A DNA stretch of 64,000 bases from Primula veris (Eukaryota > Streptophyta > Magnoliopsida > Ericales > Primulaceae): positions 31,059,342-31,123,341 of the forward strand of contig OY821745.1 in NCBI GenBank assembly GCA_963682055.1, given 5' to 3'. Position numbers and translations under genes: made by a program. Below are positions 1 to 14,921 of the stretch, one piece after another (position 1 is the first letter of the stretch; the number at the start of each line of letters is the position of its first letter). A model generated the notes under the pieces. That model had not been told where the DNA came from. It did not search any database and saw only the letters and a list, made by a program, of their open reading frames with translations.

Positions 1-953
1 ATATACGTGATTGTTATAAGAAGAAGAAAATGATGTATAGTTGTATTTTAGAATTCTTATAATTCGGGTTTTTTTATTTAGGTTTTATTTTACAAATTTG
101 TGTAAAAATCCTCATAAAACATATCGTCTTTTATTCAATTTAGTTGTATATTGCCTTATACCCTTAAAATTGGGACTTTTGATGTACATGTAGTTGGGAA
201 TTTTGGTACCTTTGGGTTTGAAATTCAGTCTTCTACATTAGTTTCAAAAGCTAACAAACCAAGTACTTAAAAAAAATCACTCATTTAAGTTTTTTGTTAT
301 TATTTGCTTTTTAGCTATTATGATAGGTGCTCTTGTATTAGTCAGCTTTTAAGCTCGAAAGTTTACATTTTTGGTTTAAAAATCCTAAAACATTTAAGCT
401 TGCTTCATTGAGTTTTTTTTTTATCCTACTCTGAATTAAACTATTTTAGTTAAGTATACAACTATTTTGACCGTACAATTTTTATAAAACAACCATAAAA
501 CCCATGAAATATGAGTGTTTGACAGAGAAGAGAGAGATAAATGGGTTGAATTTTATGTTTTTTTTAAGAAAATGTCACTATAGTTTTGAAGTTTATGTTA
601 ATTGCAGAGAGATTCTGCCACATCAGCTTGCTGACTGTATTATTATGGCCGGGAGTGCGCCCATAAACCCATTCTTAACAATTTTGTCTAAGTTCTTCTA
701 AATTAGTGTATCTAATTGCAATATAGACTCGTAAATCTCAAATTGAATTAATTCCCATGCAAAATAATTTTTTCTAAATAAAATAAAAAATTGATGCCTC
801 TTTTCCGGTGAGGCACGGAGCGGTCGTCCTCCTTGCCCCTAGCCAAGACCGCATCTGTTGACTCCTTCTAGAACATGCATGATGTATATTTTAATGAGTT
901 ATTATTTTAATCAAGTTTACACGTGTTGTGTAAGAGGATTTAATATAGCATAT
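1..953. other. AT-rich intergenic DNA
   Basis: No gene is recognisable. The only compositional anomaly is a GC-rich patch at about 795-860. The 65-codon open frame at 504-701 resembles no family I know and is probably chance. Confidence 0.5.
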
Positions 954-1220
954 TAGCGCCAGACGTAAAACCGGAAAAATCAAACTGTACCGATAATCGA
1001 ACCGAAAAAGACCGAAACAAAAAAATCGAAAAAATTTCGGGTCCGTTTTGGTTTTCAATAAAACCGAACCAAAAAAAAACCGAAAAAACCAAAACTGGAC
1101 CGAAAAAACCCGGTCCGGTTCGGTCCAAAAAATAAAAAGACCGAAACCGAAAAAAACCAAACTGGAAAATATGTTCGGTTTTGCTAAAAACCGAATCGAA
1201 CCGGACCGAACTCAACCCTA
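954..1220. mobile_element. hAT-type MITE, 'ACCGAA-rich' family, degenerate copy
   Basis: The stretch is filled with ACCGAA/TTCGGT motifs and matches the better-preserved copy at 32827-33119. It begins TAGCGCCAG and ends AACCCTA, decayed forms of that copy's TAGGGCTGG...CCAGCCCTA ends. It is flanked by an 8 bp near-duplication (tagcatat at 946-953, taacatat at 1221-1228). An 8 bp target duplication with these ends points to the hAT superfamily. Open frames inside it are by-products of the repeat. Confidence 0.75.
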
Positions 1221-1702
1221 TAACATATCTTGAGAAAATTGCAACATAAATTTTGTCTACATTCTTGCAATTACATATGAAGCTTTAAATCAAAAACATG
1301 TTTTTTTTATATATATTATTTGTTATTAAGATAACGTGAAAACACAAAAAAATGAGTATGATGGTTGGATGAAAAAGACATAGTCGCTAACTAAACTACA
1401 TATCAACAAAAAATAGTTGTTAGGGAATAGGTCTAGAGACAACAATAGACACACTTGGTTTTGTGTCATACTACAGTCAAAAAAAATTTCGTGGGTTAAA
1501 TTTGGTTTTGTGGGTCTACATAAAAACAACAAAATTCGGAGCCAAAGTTAAAACTTTCAATACTTTTCCACTTTCATCTCCCATTAAAAACCATATCTCA
1601 TTTCCCCTTTCCTTTTTTATCTCCCCTGCAAAACCATGTCATTCCCCTTTCCTTGTTTTATTCATTTTATTTTTTTACTTTTTCTATTAAACACTAATCA
1701 AC

Positions 1703-1915
1703 ATGGAGACTGTAGAACAAGCTGCTACAAGTTCTAGAGGAAACAAAAATCTAACCAATCAACAACGTCGTGACATTACCCATTTTTTGTTTCAAAACAG
1801 TCACAATCAAAAATTAAAAATGGGTTATAAAAGAGGCTGCTCAAAAGTTCGCAACATCAAGTTCTTAACAATGTGTAATTGTATATTTGACTGTTATCGC
1901 CATTTTCATCTGTAG
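1703..1915 (+). pseudogene. Mariner-like (MLE) transposase N-terminal fragment
   Basis: From the ATG at 1703 the frame reads a short N-terminus followed by NLTNQQRRDI and a stretch ending near NQKLKMG. This resembles the helix-turn-helix start of plant mariner-like transposases, which supply activity to Stowaway MITEs. After that point a neighbouring frame continues the family pattern (VIKEAAQKFATS) before a stop, so a frameshift has occurred near 1820-1830. No DDE catalytic domain follows. It is a short relic. The family call rests on motif memory, not on a search. Confidence 0.6.
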
Positions 1916-2148
1916 TAATGCGATTCAATGAAAATTTTGCTTTTGCAAATTATTTTGCTATGGTATTTAAATGATTTTATAGTTGGTAACAACAAGCTTA
2001 GTTATTATTTCATTTCTTTACGTGATTATTGAACCACTGGATTAATTCCCAATAATCCAAATTTTGTCAATTCATGCCAAACAACACATGTTTTGCTTTT
2101 TACAAATTGTTGATTAGGTGGAGAGTCCATGTCCTTTTTATAATTTTT

Positions 2149-2978
2149 AAAAAATCCCGATCCCGACCCGACAAAAGTCGGCACCCGACTTTTTTGGGAC
2201 CCGATTTTTTCGGGATCCCGTAGAATCGGGATAGGTTTATCCCGAATCTCCCGACATATATTTTTATTTTACGACAACGTCATTTTTTATTAACAATTTT
2301 CATTTGATAAGTGTAAACATGTTATCAACACGAAACATAATTCTAGTTTAAAATAACATTCATAATAAATGAAAAAAGAAATTAACATGTAATAGAAAAA
2401 ATAGTGTGAAACTATAAATATTGGAGTAGATAAAAAAATTGATATGTTTTTTTATCAGATTCTTTTAGTATTTAGTTTTATTCAAACAAACTACAATTAT
2501 CATATTAAATGAGATATATTATCATTATCATTTTTATAATCGGAAAATAATGAACATTTATCTTTTTTGAATTAACAATATAACTTTTTTATTTAAGTAT
2601 ATTTTTTATTTTAATAGTTTCATATATTCAAAACTATAAATCTATATTATACTTATGTAATTATAACTAATATATGAAAGACTAGATGTACAAAAAGGAT
2701 TGTAGCTCATATTAGTTACATTGTAATTATAACTAATTATATTTTTTTATTTTCGATTCTCATCACTGCATTTGATACAAATTAATTTATATTTTAGTGT
2801 TGAAATAAAAAAAAATCATGTTATATAATATAAAATATAAATTAATTAAAAAATTGAGTCGGATCGGGACACCCGAGAAAATCAAAATTGTCAACCGATT
2901 CCGAAGTTTGTCGGATCGGGACTCTTCTCGGGTCGGGAAATTTCAACACACGGGTCGGGTCGGGATTTCGGGAATTTT
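2149..2978. mobile_element. Non-autonomous element with CCCGACCCGAC-rich inverted ends
   Basis: The left end carries CCCGATCCCGACCCGAC with further copies up to about 2250. The right end, from about 2855, carries the reverse complement (GTCGGGTCGGGATTTCGGG). The interior is AT-rich and non-coding. A DNA transposon (hAT- or Mutator-like MITE) is likely. I could not fix the exact ends or a target duplication. Confidence 0.6.
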
Positions 2979-5265
<2,287 letters not shown>

Positions 5266-5445
5266 TAATATTTCTTATATGCTGTGGTAAATCAACCATT
5301 ACTTGACATGTGGAGAAAGTGTACAAGATAACTTAAAATTCAAAAGTATATCAAAAAAACATAAATGATCAAGTTTTTCAACCAACTAACTTACGTAATT
5401 ATATACATGATATAGTTTATCAATTTTGGCTTTCAAACATTAACA

Positions 5446-5630
5446 CTACAAAAAAATACTCAAATAGCAACGGGATTAGTGACGGTTTTTATTGTTACGA
5501 GCTTATTAGTGCCGGTTTTTGTGACGACTTTGTGACAGTTTAGTCAATTTGCCACAGATTTATGACAACTTTTTAAATTAGTGACATGTTTGTGACAGCT
5601 TTTGACTCTCAATAAATCAAACGTTATTTT
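5446..5630 (+). mobile_element. CACTA-type transposon end with subterminal repeats
   Basis: CACTACAAAAAAATACTC is the typical terminus of plant En/Spm (CACTA) elements. It is followed by repeated GTGACGGTTTT / GTGACAGTTT / GTGACAACT-like subterminal motifs, which such transposases bind. I found no opposite end (a TTTTTGTAGTG-like sequence) in the intron, so this is probably a truncated or rearranged copy. Confidence 0.55.
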
Positions 5631-5971
5631 GTACTGTAATATTAGTATAAGTAAAAAGCTACATGTTCGATATTAATTATGCCACAATATATTTTATATA
5701 TCATGATATTATAAAAATAAATTGGATTAGTATTAATTGTATTATATCTTGTAACATATGATGCATTAAATATAATTTATTTAATTAATATTATGTTCCG
5801 ACAAATAAAATATATTAAAATCATCATTTTTTAATTTTTTTTTAATTAATATTCAATTTTAGGGTAGTCTCAACTTGGGTTTTGTAATATTATATTTAGT
5901 TTTTTATTGTGTTGTAATGTTCCGTAAAATATAATATATTAAAATCATAAATTTTTTAATTAATATTTAAA

Positions 5972-7732
5972 GGGGTAATTCTCTATAAGTACCATTTATA
6001 TTCCTCATAGATATCTTAATAAGTTCGCATTCCTCATAGGTACCACTTTTTAATTATTTAGTTTATTTACTAAATTGTCATACAAATTAAAATATAATAG
6101 ACATATTTTATCTTTCTACAAACAAAAAAAAAATAGTTTTAAATTACAACAAAATAAAAAAAAAAACACAAAAAAATATCAAAAATAACAAAAAAATATT
6201 TAAAAAAATGAAAAAAATCACAAAAAATCATTAAAAATTATAAAAAATTATAAAAAATTATAAAAATCACAAAAAATCAAAACAATTATAAAAAAATTAT
6301 AAAAAATCACCAAAAATTATTAAAAAAATCAGGAAAAATCACAAAAAATTATTTAAAAAAATACAAAAATCACAAAAAAATTATAAAAATTATAAAAAAT
6401 TATAAAAATTATAAAAATCACAAAAAATGAAAAAAAAAAATCACAAACTTTTTAAAAAATTACAAAAAAAATATATAATTTTTTTTGTCAATATAACACT
6501 TTTTATACCGAAAAATCAAAAAAAAATATAAAAAATGATAAAAACTTATAAAAAAACATAAAAAATTATAAATAATAATAATAATAATAATAAATAAATA
6601 AATAAAATCACAAAACATTTTAAAAAAATAACAAAAATCACAAAAAAGTATAAAAATTATAAAAAATTATAAAAAATGAAAAAAATCACAAAAAAAAGAA
6701 TTATAAAAAAATGAAAAAATCATAAATTTTTTAAAAAATTACAAAAAATATGCAATTCAGTCGAAAGTAAATATAGTTCAATAAAAGTGAGTATGCATAT
6801 ATTTCAGCTAAAAATACATCTTGTTCAGCTGAAAGTACATTTGATTCAGCTTAAAATGCATCTAATTTAGTGGAAAGTACATATAGTTAAGTCAAAAGTG
6901 CACATAGTCTAGTCGAAAATGAATATAGTACAGTCGAAAGTGCATATAGTTCTGTTAAAAATGCATCTGATTCAACTAAAAGTGCATCTGGTTCAACTGA
7001 AAGTGCATATGGTTCAGCTAAAAGTGTATTTGGTTCAGCGGAAAGTGCATATGGTTCAGACAAAAGTGCATCTAGTTCAATAAAAGTGCATATCGTTATG
7101 TAAAACCTCCATCTGGTTCAACTAAAAGTGCATCTGGTTCAGCTGAAAGTGCATATAGTTCAGCTAAAAGTGCATCTGGTTCAGTCGAAAGTGCATCTAG
7201 TACAGTCGAAAGTGCATAAAGTTCAATAAAAATGATTTTTTATGATTTTTGTGATTTTTTTTTTATAATTTTGTGATTTTTTTCATTTTTTTAATAATTT
7301 TTTGTGATTTTTTGTGATTTTTTTATAAATTTTTTATTTTTTATAAATTTTTATAATATTTTGTATTTTTTTCATTTTTTATAATTTTATGTGATTTTTT
7401 TCATTTTTTATAATATTTTATGATTTTTGTAATTTTTTATGATTTTTTTATTTTCTTTGTGATTTTTTTTTTCATTTTTTTTTATTTTTTAAATTTTTAC
7501 AATTTTTTTTTTTAATTTTTACAATTTTTTATGATTTTTTTCCATTTATTTTGAGATTTTTTGCATTTTATATAATTTTATGTGTTTTTTTTCCATTTTT
7601 TATGAAATATGTGTATGACGTTTTGATAAATAAAGTAAATAATTAAAAAGTGGTATCTATAGAGAATATGAACTTATGCAGGTAGGTCGGAGCAATATAA
7701 ATTCAAAAGTGCTATCTATTGGGCATTATTTG
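5972..7732. mobile_element. Fold-back Mutator-like element with internal minisatellite
   Basis: The element is bounded by a perfect 9 bp duplication, atatttaaa, at 5963-5971 and 7733-7741. Its ends form imperfect inverted repeats of about 115 bp (for example AATAATTAAAAAGTGGTA on the right pairs with its complement near 6042-6059). Inside these, A-rich DNA (6090-6740) faces T-rich DNA (7230-7600), so the arms could form a long hairpin. The loop holds the tandem repeat at 6745-7215. A 9 bp duplication with long terminal inverted repeats is the signature of the Mutator superfamily. There is no transposase, so it is non-autonomous. It sits in one of two tandem copies of a host segment (5851-5917 and 7733-7803), which shows the uninterrupted sequence. 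Confidence 0.8.
6745..7215 (+). repeat. Minisatellite, about 20-21 bp unit, inside the fold-back element
   Basis: There are more than twenty imperfect tandem copies of a unit close to gttcagctaaaagtgcatat, with common variants cagtcgaaagtgcat and caactgaaagtgcat. It fills the loop between the A-rich and T-rich arms. No open frame is kept. Confidence 0.85.
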
Positions 7733-8599
7733 ATATTTAAATTTAGGATAGTATTATAACTAGAGTTTTATAATATTATATTTAGTATTTTATTGAGTTG
7801 TAAATTTAGTTTTAGTTTTCTAAATTATAATTACATAATTTTTGTTTAAGTTTTTTTTTTAATTCTTATATTTTATTTCTCACAAGTTTTCGATTAAATA
7901 ATAAATCTTTTCTATATGAAAGTGTAAATTAAAAGAATTACAGTCTCATGATTTATCCTACAAGATAAATAAAAAATATTATTTAATAAAACTTAAATTA
8001 TTATTATGTATTAAAAAAAAATCTTGATAATTTAAATGAAAGAATTTGATCTACGTCTGATGAGTTTTTTTTTTTCCAAAAAAATAGGAAGTAGGTTTTT
8101 TTTCCAAAATATAGGGAGGAGAGATAAGTAGTGGGAATAATAGGTTTTAATATGATATTTCAGTTGTATTATGTTGATTTGTATAAATGATAGGTGTATG
8201 TTTTGTCACACCACATAAGAAATCTTATATGATAGACCGAGTCTATCTACAAGTTACTCGGGTTAGAGACTTTTCAATTCATTGATCAACTCAATACACA
8301 TGAACAAGATCTATATTTTGACGGTGTTGCTCTTCATATTGTATAGCTAATAGTTAATTCACAAAAATACTAAATTTATATATTTGAAAGAAAAATACAT
8401 TTGAGCAGTGAATGGGTATTTTCAAAAACATGTCTAACATCATTACAATTACCATAAATCAATTTAAATTTTGTGATAGTGCGTGCAACACGTTTTAAAT
8501 ATAATGCGTGTTATTATTATATTCAATACTCCACCAATTGCGTTTCACTGTCCTTTTAAAAAAAATATGTTTCATCGACATACTACATAAAAACAGATA

Positions 8600-11500
8600 G
8601 AGAAAATTACCAAAACATACAACTATTTTAAACTAATTACCAAAAAATTATACCCCAACACTTTATTCCCAAAACATACAACTAATTAAAATTATAAATA
8701 ATAAATCATTTCTATTTTTTTTATCTCTCTCTCTCTTAAAAACAAGAGAGATCTTTTTTGGGACGGTAAAAAACAAAATATGGTAAAAAAACAAAAAACT
8801 ACAAAATATGCCCAAAAATATGGTAAAAAACAAAAAAAAAAAAACAAGAAAATTATAAAATTACAAAAAAAAATGAAAAAAAGTTCTAAAAAGTCGAAAA
8901 TTCAAAAAACCCAAAATATGCTGAAAAAACTTTTAAAAAAGTCGGTAACCGAAAAAACCCAAAAAATATCCAAAATCACAAAAAAAATGAAAAAAGTTCA
9001 AAAAAGTCGAGAACCCGAAAAAACCCAAAAAATGCTGGAAAAACCTTTTAACAAGTCGGTAAACCGAAAAAGCCCAAAAAATGGTTAAAAAAAGTATTGT
9101 GCATGTCTGTATTGCGTATTTCCGTATTAAAAAACATGTATAAATTGTGTGTTGTGTATGCATGTATTAAATAACATGTATAAATAATATATTGTGTATG
9201 CCCGTATTAAAAAAACATGTATAAATTATGTATTGTGTATGCCTGTATAAATTATGTATTGTGTATGCTGAAAAAACTTTTAAAAAAGTCGGTAACCGAA
9301 AAAACCCAAAAAATTGGTAAAAAAACCCAAAAAATATCCAAAATCACAAAAAAAATGAAAAAAGTTCAAAAAAGTCGGGAACCCAAAAAAGCCCAAAAAA
9401 TGGTTAAAAAAAGTATTGTGTATGTCTGTATTGCGTATTTCCGTATTAAAAACATGTATAAATTGTGTGTTGTATATGCATGTATTAAATAACATGTATA
9501 AATAATGTATTGTGTATGCCCGTATTAAAAAACATGTATAAATTATGTATTGTGTATGCCTGTATTAAAGAGTATGTATAAATAGTGTATTGTGTATGCA
9601 CGTATTAAAAAAACATGTATAAACTGTGTATTGTTTATGTTTTTATTAAATAGCATGTATAAATAATGTTTTGTGCATGCATGTATTAAAAAATATATAT
9701 AAACTGTGTATTGTGTATGCTTGTATTAAAGAGCATGTATAAAATATGTATTGTGTATGCATGTATTAAAGAGCATGTATAAATAGTGTATTGTGTATGT
9801 TCGTATTAAAAAACATATATAAACTGTGTATTGTGTATGTCTGTATTAAAAAGCATACATAAATAATGTATTGTGTATGCCCGTATTAAAAAAACATGTA
9901 TAAAAATTGTGTATTGTGTATGCCTGTATTAAAGAACATGTATAAAATATGTATTATGTATGACTGTATTAAATAGCATGTATAAATAGTGTATTGTGTA
10001 TGCATGTATTAAAAAACATGTATAACAATGTATTGTGTACGTCTGTATTGCGTATTCCCGTATTAAAAAACATGTATAAATTATGTGTTGTGTATGCATG
10101 TATTAAATAAAATGTATAAATAATGTATTGTGTATGTCCGTATTAAAAAAAGTGTATAAACTATGTATTGTGTATGCCTGTATTAAAGAGCATGTATAAA
10201 AAGTGTATTGTGTATGCATAATAAGAAAAACATAAAAAATGGACAGTGTCAAATGATACAGAATGTATTGTGTATGACTGTATTAAAGAACGTGTATAAA
10301 CAATGTATTGTGTATGCATGTATTAAAAAGCATGTATAAAATATGTATTGTGTATGTCTGTATTAAAGAGCATGCATAAATAGTGTATTGTGTATGCCCG
10401 TATTAAAATACATGTATAAACCGTGTACTGTGTATGTCTGTATTAAAGAGCATGTATAAATAATGTATTGTGTATGCCCGTATTAAAAAAATATGTGTAT
10501 AAATAATGATTTTTGTCTTTTTTTTTATCTTTCTTTAAAAATAGTTCAATCTTCTTCTCCGATCAGTTCACAAGTCTCTATCCAACTTCAATCTTCTTCT
10601 CCGATCAATTCACAGGTCTCGGTATTGTCTTCTCCGATCAGTTTATCCGTCAATTTTTGGTTATTTTGATCATCATCTTCAACAATTCACTGGGCAATAT
10701 GTGTCAATTTTCTTGTAAATAGTCATAAGTTCATCTGTCAATTTTCGAGGTATTTTTTTATTTTTTAAAAATTATTGTAATTAAATTTATATACTTAATA
10801 ATAATTTGGCCGCATTTGGCTAAAAGTGATGTATTGTTGACATATTCTATTCCTCGATATGAAATGTTTTTTTAATACGGACATACACAATACACTATTT
10901 ATACATACTCTTTAATACAGGCATACACAATACATAATTTATACATGTTTTTTTAATACGGGCATACACAATACATTATTTATACATGTTATTTAATACA
11001 TGCATACACAACACACAATTTATACATGTTTTTAATACGGAAATACGCAATACAGACATACACAATGCTTTTTTTAACCATTTTTTGGGCTTTTTCGGGT
11101 TCCCGACTTTTTTGAACTTTTTTATTTTTTTGCGATTTTGGATATTTTTTGGGCTTTTTTACCAATTTTTTGGGTTTTTTCGGTTACCGACTTTTTTAAA
11201 AGTTTTTTCAGCATACACAATACGTAATTTATACATGTTTTCTTAATACGGGCATACACAATACATTATTTATACATGTTATTTAATACATGCATACACA
11301 ACACACAATTTATACATGTTTTTTAATATGGAAATACGCAATACAGACATACACAATACTTTTTTTAACCATATTTTGGGCTTTTTCGGGTTCCCGACTT
11401 GTTAAAAGGTTTTTCCAGCCTTTTTGGGTATTTTCGGGTTCTCGACTTTTTTGAACTTTTATCATTTTTTTGTGATTTTGGATATTTTTTGGGTTTTTTC

Positions 11501-12358
11501 GGTTACCGACTTTTTTAAAAGTTTTTTCAGCATATTTTGGGTTTTTTTGAATTTTCGACTTTTTAGAACTTTTTTCATTTTTTTTTTGTAATTTTGTAAT
11601 TTTCTTATTTTTTTTTGTTTTTTACCATATCTTTGGGCTTTTTTCGGGTTCTCGACTTTTCTGAACTTTATTTTTATATATTTTTATGAATTTGGATTTT
11701 TATTTGTTTTTTTTTTGCCACTTTTTTGGAGTTTTTTCGGATTCCCGACTTTTTAAAGGTTTTTTCAACACTTTTTTGGTTTTTTCGGATTCTCGATTTT
11801 TGTGAATTTTTTTCATTCTTTTTGTGATTTTGGATTTTTCTTTGTTTTTTTTACTTTTTTTAACCATTTTTTGGGCTTTTTCAGGTTCCCGACTTTTTAA
11901 AATGTTTTTCCAGCATTTTTTGGGTTTTTTTTCGGATTCTCGACTTTTTTGAACTTTTTTCATTTTTTTATGAATTTGGATTTTTATTGGTTTTTTTTTT
12001 TTTTTTTAACATTTTTTTGGATTTTTTCGGGTTCCCGACTTTTTTAAAGGTTTTTTCAGCATTTTTTGGGTTTTTTCGGGTTTTCGACTTTTTTGAATTT
12101 TTTTTTATTTTTTGTTGTAATTTTATTTTTTTCGGTTTAGAAATCATTTTAACATTAAATGATGTATTGTTTTGTGGGAAAAAAATAATGATTTAGAAAG
12201 AGAGAGGAGAGAGAGAAGAAAGAGAAATTTTTTGGTAGGTGAGAAAAAATATATTTTTTTTTCTATTTTTGGTCAATTGTATGTTTTGGCAATAATTTAT
12301 TTGAGTTGTATGTTTTGGTAATATTTCATAACACATTATATGTTTTGGGAATTGACCC
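8600..12358. mobile_element. Second fold-back element with inverted minisatellite arms
   Basis: The outer ends are inverted repeats containing CCAAAACATACAACT (left, about 8609-8680) and its complement (right, about 12270-12350). They are flanked by a 9 bp near-duplication (aaacagata at 8591-8599, aaaaagata at 12359-12367). The left arm holds blocks of GTCGGTAACCGAAAAAACCC and a long minisatellite (9100-10500). The right arm (10860-12120) repeats both in reverse complement. A non-repeated core of about 300 bp lies at 10505-10860. The architecture is the same as 5972-7732, so a Mutator-like fold-back element is the best guess. Its lysine-rich and phenylalanine-rich open frames come from the repeats and are not genes. 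Confidence 0.7.
9100..10500 (+). repeat. Minisatellite, about 40 bp unit
   Basis: Some thirty imperfect copies of a unit like tgtattgtgtatgcctgt followed by attaaa(a/g)agcatgtataaat. A shorter array of the same unit, in reverse complement, lies at 10865-11065 and 11210-11360. Confidence 0.85.
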
Positions 12359-13232
12359 AAAAAGATACTACGTACTTTGTTCGTGAGTCACTTTTTCAGT
12401 CACTGATTTACTATCCGACCTAATCTAACATTTACTTAGGAGTTGGTGTCTGAATTCAAACAATAAAATACACTTAAATTTCAGTGCAAATATAGGATGA
12501 ACACGAAAGACTCCAATTCAATTATGTAATGTATATCAAGATGGAGTCCGTTATTCTGATAAGTCTGGATTCAGCTGGAATTACCTTGATAAGGAGATAA
12601 AAATTCGTAAAATGGATATGTCTTAAGAGCGTCAGTGGTTATCGGCACTTGATTACTGCTCGTATGAAAGTTCGATTATAACATTCTTTTCCGCAAAACG
12701 GCCAAGCCTATAGTAACTAAATCTCTAGGTGCTGTATTAGGACTAAAGAAAAAAGAGAGCTCTAAGACCACCTGAACTCATTTAAAATTTGTTGTAGATC
12801 ATAGATTTAGAGTGAGCTTGAGAAATATTGTAACTTGCAGGCTACTCGCCTCAAGATCGTCTGTGCCCCAATTTGTGTCGAAATAGAACTGATATTTGAT
12901 TCTAGGATGTTTATCGTAAAACAGATTGCATGCATGAGGCCCATTATATCGTAAATAAATATGCTTAGTTCTGGTTTAGAAGTGCAAAATAAAGGGCTAA
13001 TAGCTTGGCTACCTTACACCCAGGTCAGTAGATTCTTCACTTAGTTACACCTAGTCGAGTAACTAGTAACAGGTTAAAAAAGACTTCATCATGCACATAT
13101 TAAGAAAAAACCGATCTTTTTTGACATGCATCTTTAATTATTATTATTTTTACCGATTTTAGCACCCTATAATTACAACAAAAAAAAAACATTTCTAGTT
13201 CCGCCACGGGTGACATCCCTGCTTATTTTTAG

Positions 13233-13895
<663 letters not shown>

Positions 13896-14921
13896 TTCTT
13901 TTATAGCGTGCTATATAAGAATTGTGATTAGCTTGATTGAAACAGTGTACCAATGTTGTTAAAAATTATTTTTAATATGTTATTTTACAGTTTCCAGTTT
14001 GAGTTTTCAAGAAAACTGTCTTTTGTGCAATTAAAGCTTGATGCTTTTTGATAAATTAGTTGTACACTTGTACCAGATTGATTTTTGAAATATGGAACTT
14101 GAGCCTGTTTCGACTTTTACGAGAACACAACGAGAAAGCGAAGGCACCAAAAACGAGCCTTTATATCCGAAAACAACAAAACTATATTCTTGTTAGAGAA
14201 AGGATAGCTATTTGAAGAGTAAATAAGCAAAGTGGTAAGAGTACATAGTCCAGGAACTGACATGGATGGATGGTACTAAGTACTAACAACAAATGTGTTT
14301 TTCAAGTCAATTCATTTGATTAACTTTCATGATTTTGGAGGCTCGAGGCAAATTGGTTCATGATTAATTATGATTTTTTCTCGTGGGATAATTGTATCAA
14401 ATTAACACTTCTTCAATAAATATGATATCAAAGTGAGTAATTTCCGGCCCCGTTGGACAGATTTTTAATATTCTATATGCCTGTTCCTGGGACATAACTC
14501 AGTTGGGTGGCCCTTAATTTTCTTGAGTATAATTTAATGTTATGTTTTAAATTATTAATGTGAAGTATATATTGCTTTTTGTGTAGTTTAATGTGTAGAT
14601 GCTTGGGTGAAAAAACGTTTTTATATTATGCATTTGATTATATGTTAAAAGTAAAACTAATTATTTTGGAAAAACAAAATATGTACTTTAGACAATGTGC
14701 TGGATAGAAAAGAAAATCTGTAAAATACATATGTATTTTAGATAATGTGATATATGGAAATGTATAATAAAAAATCTATAACATAGATATTAGGAGATTT
14801 ATGATGTATTATGGATTACAATTATACAAATGATGTGCTGTGAATGCTCTTACTATGCACCGGTACATGAACATAACCCAAAAACAAGAACATAAAAGCG
14901 AAAACAGACCAAACCGACTTA
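13896..14921. other. Convergent intergenic region between GGPPS and P450 gene A
   Basis: This must contain the 3' untranslated regions of both genes. Otherwise it is AT-rich DNA without recognisable features. Confidence 0.5.

Noticed and set aside
6745..7215. CRISPR-like repeat array
   Set aside because: Repeats are directly adjacent and without unique spacers; a plant minisatellite.
7742..8240. Right end of the CACTA element that starts at 5446
   Set aside because: GAGATAAGTAGTGGG near 8134 is the only candidate and lacks the expected T-rich GTAGTG end and a 3 bp duplication.
8780..9492. Lysine-rich open frames
   Set aside because: They are translations of the KSVTEKTQK-type repeat blocks in the fold-back element, and reappear in reverse complement at 10.9-12.1 kb. 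No start context or homology.
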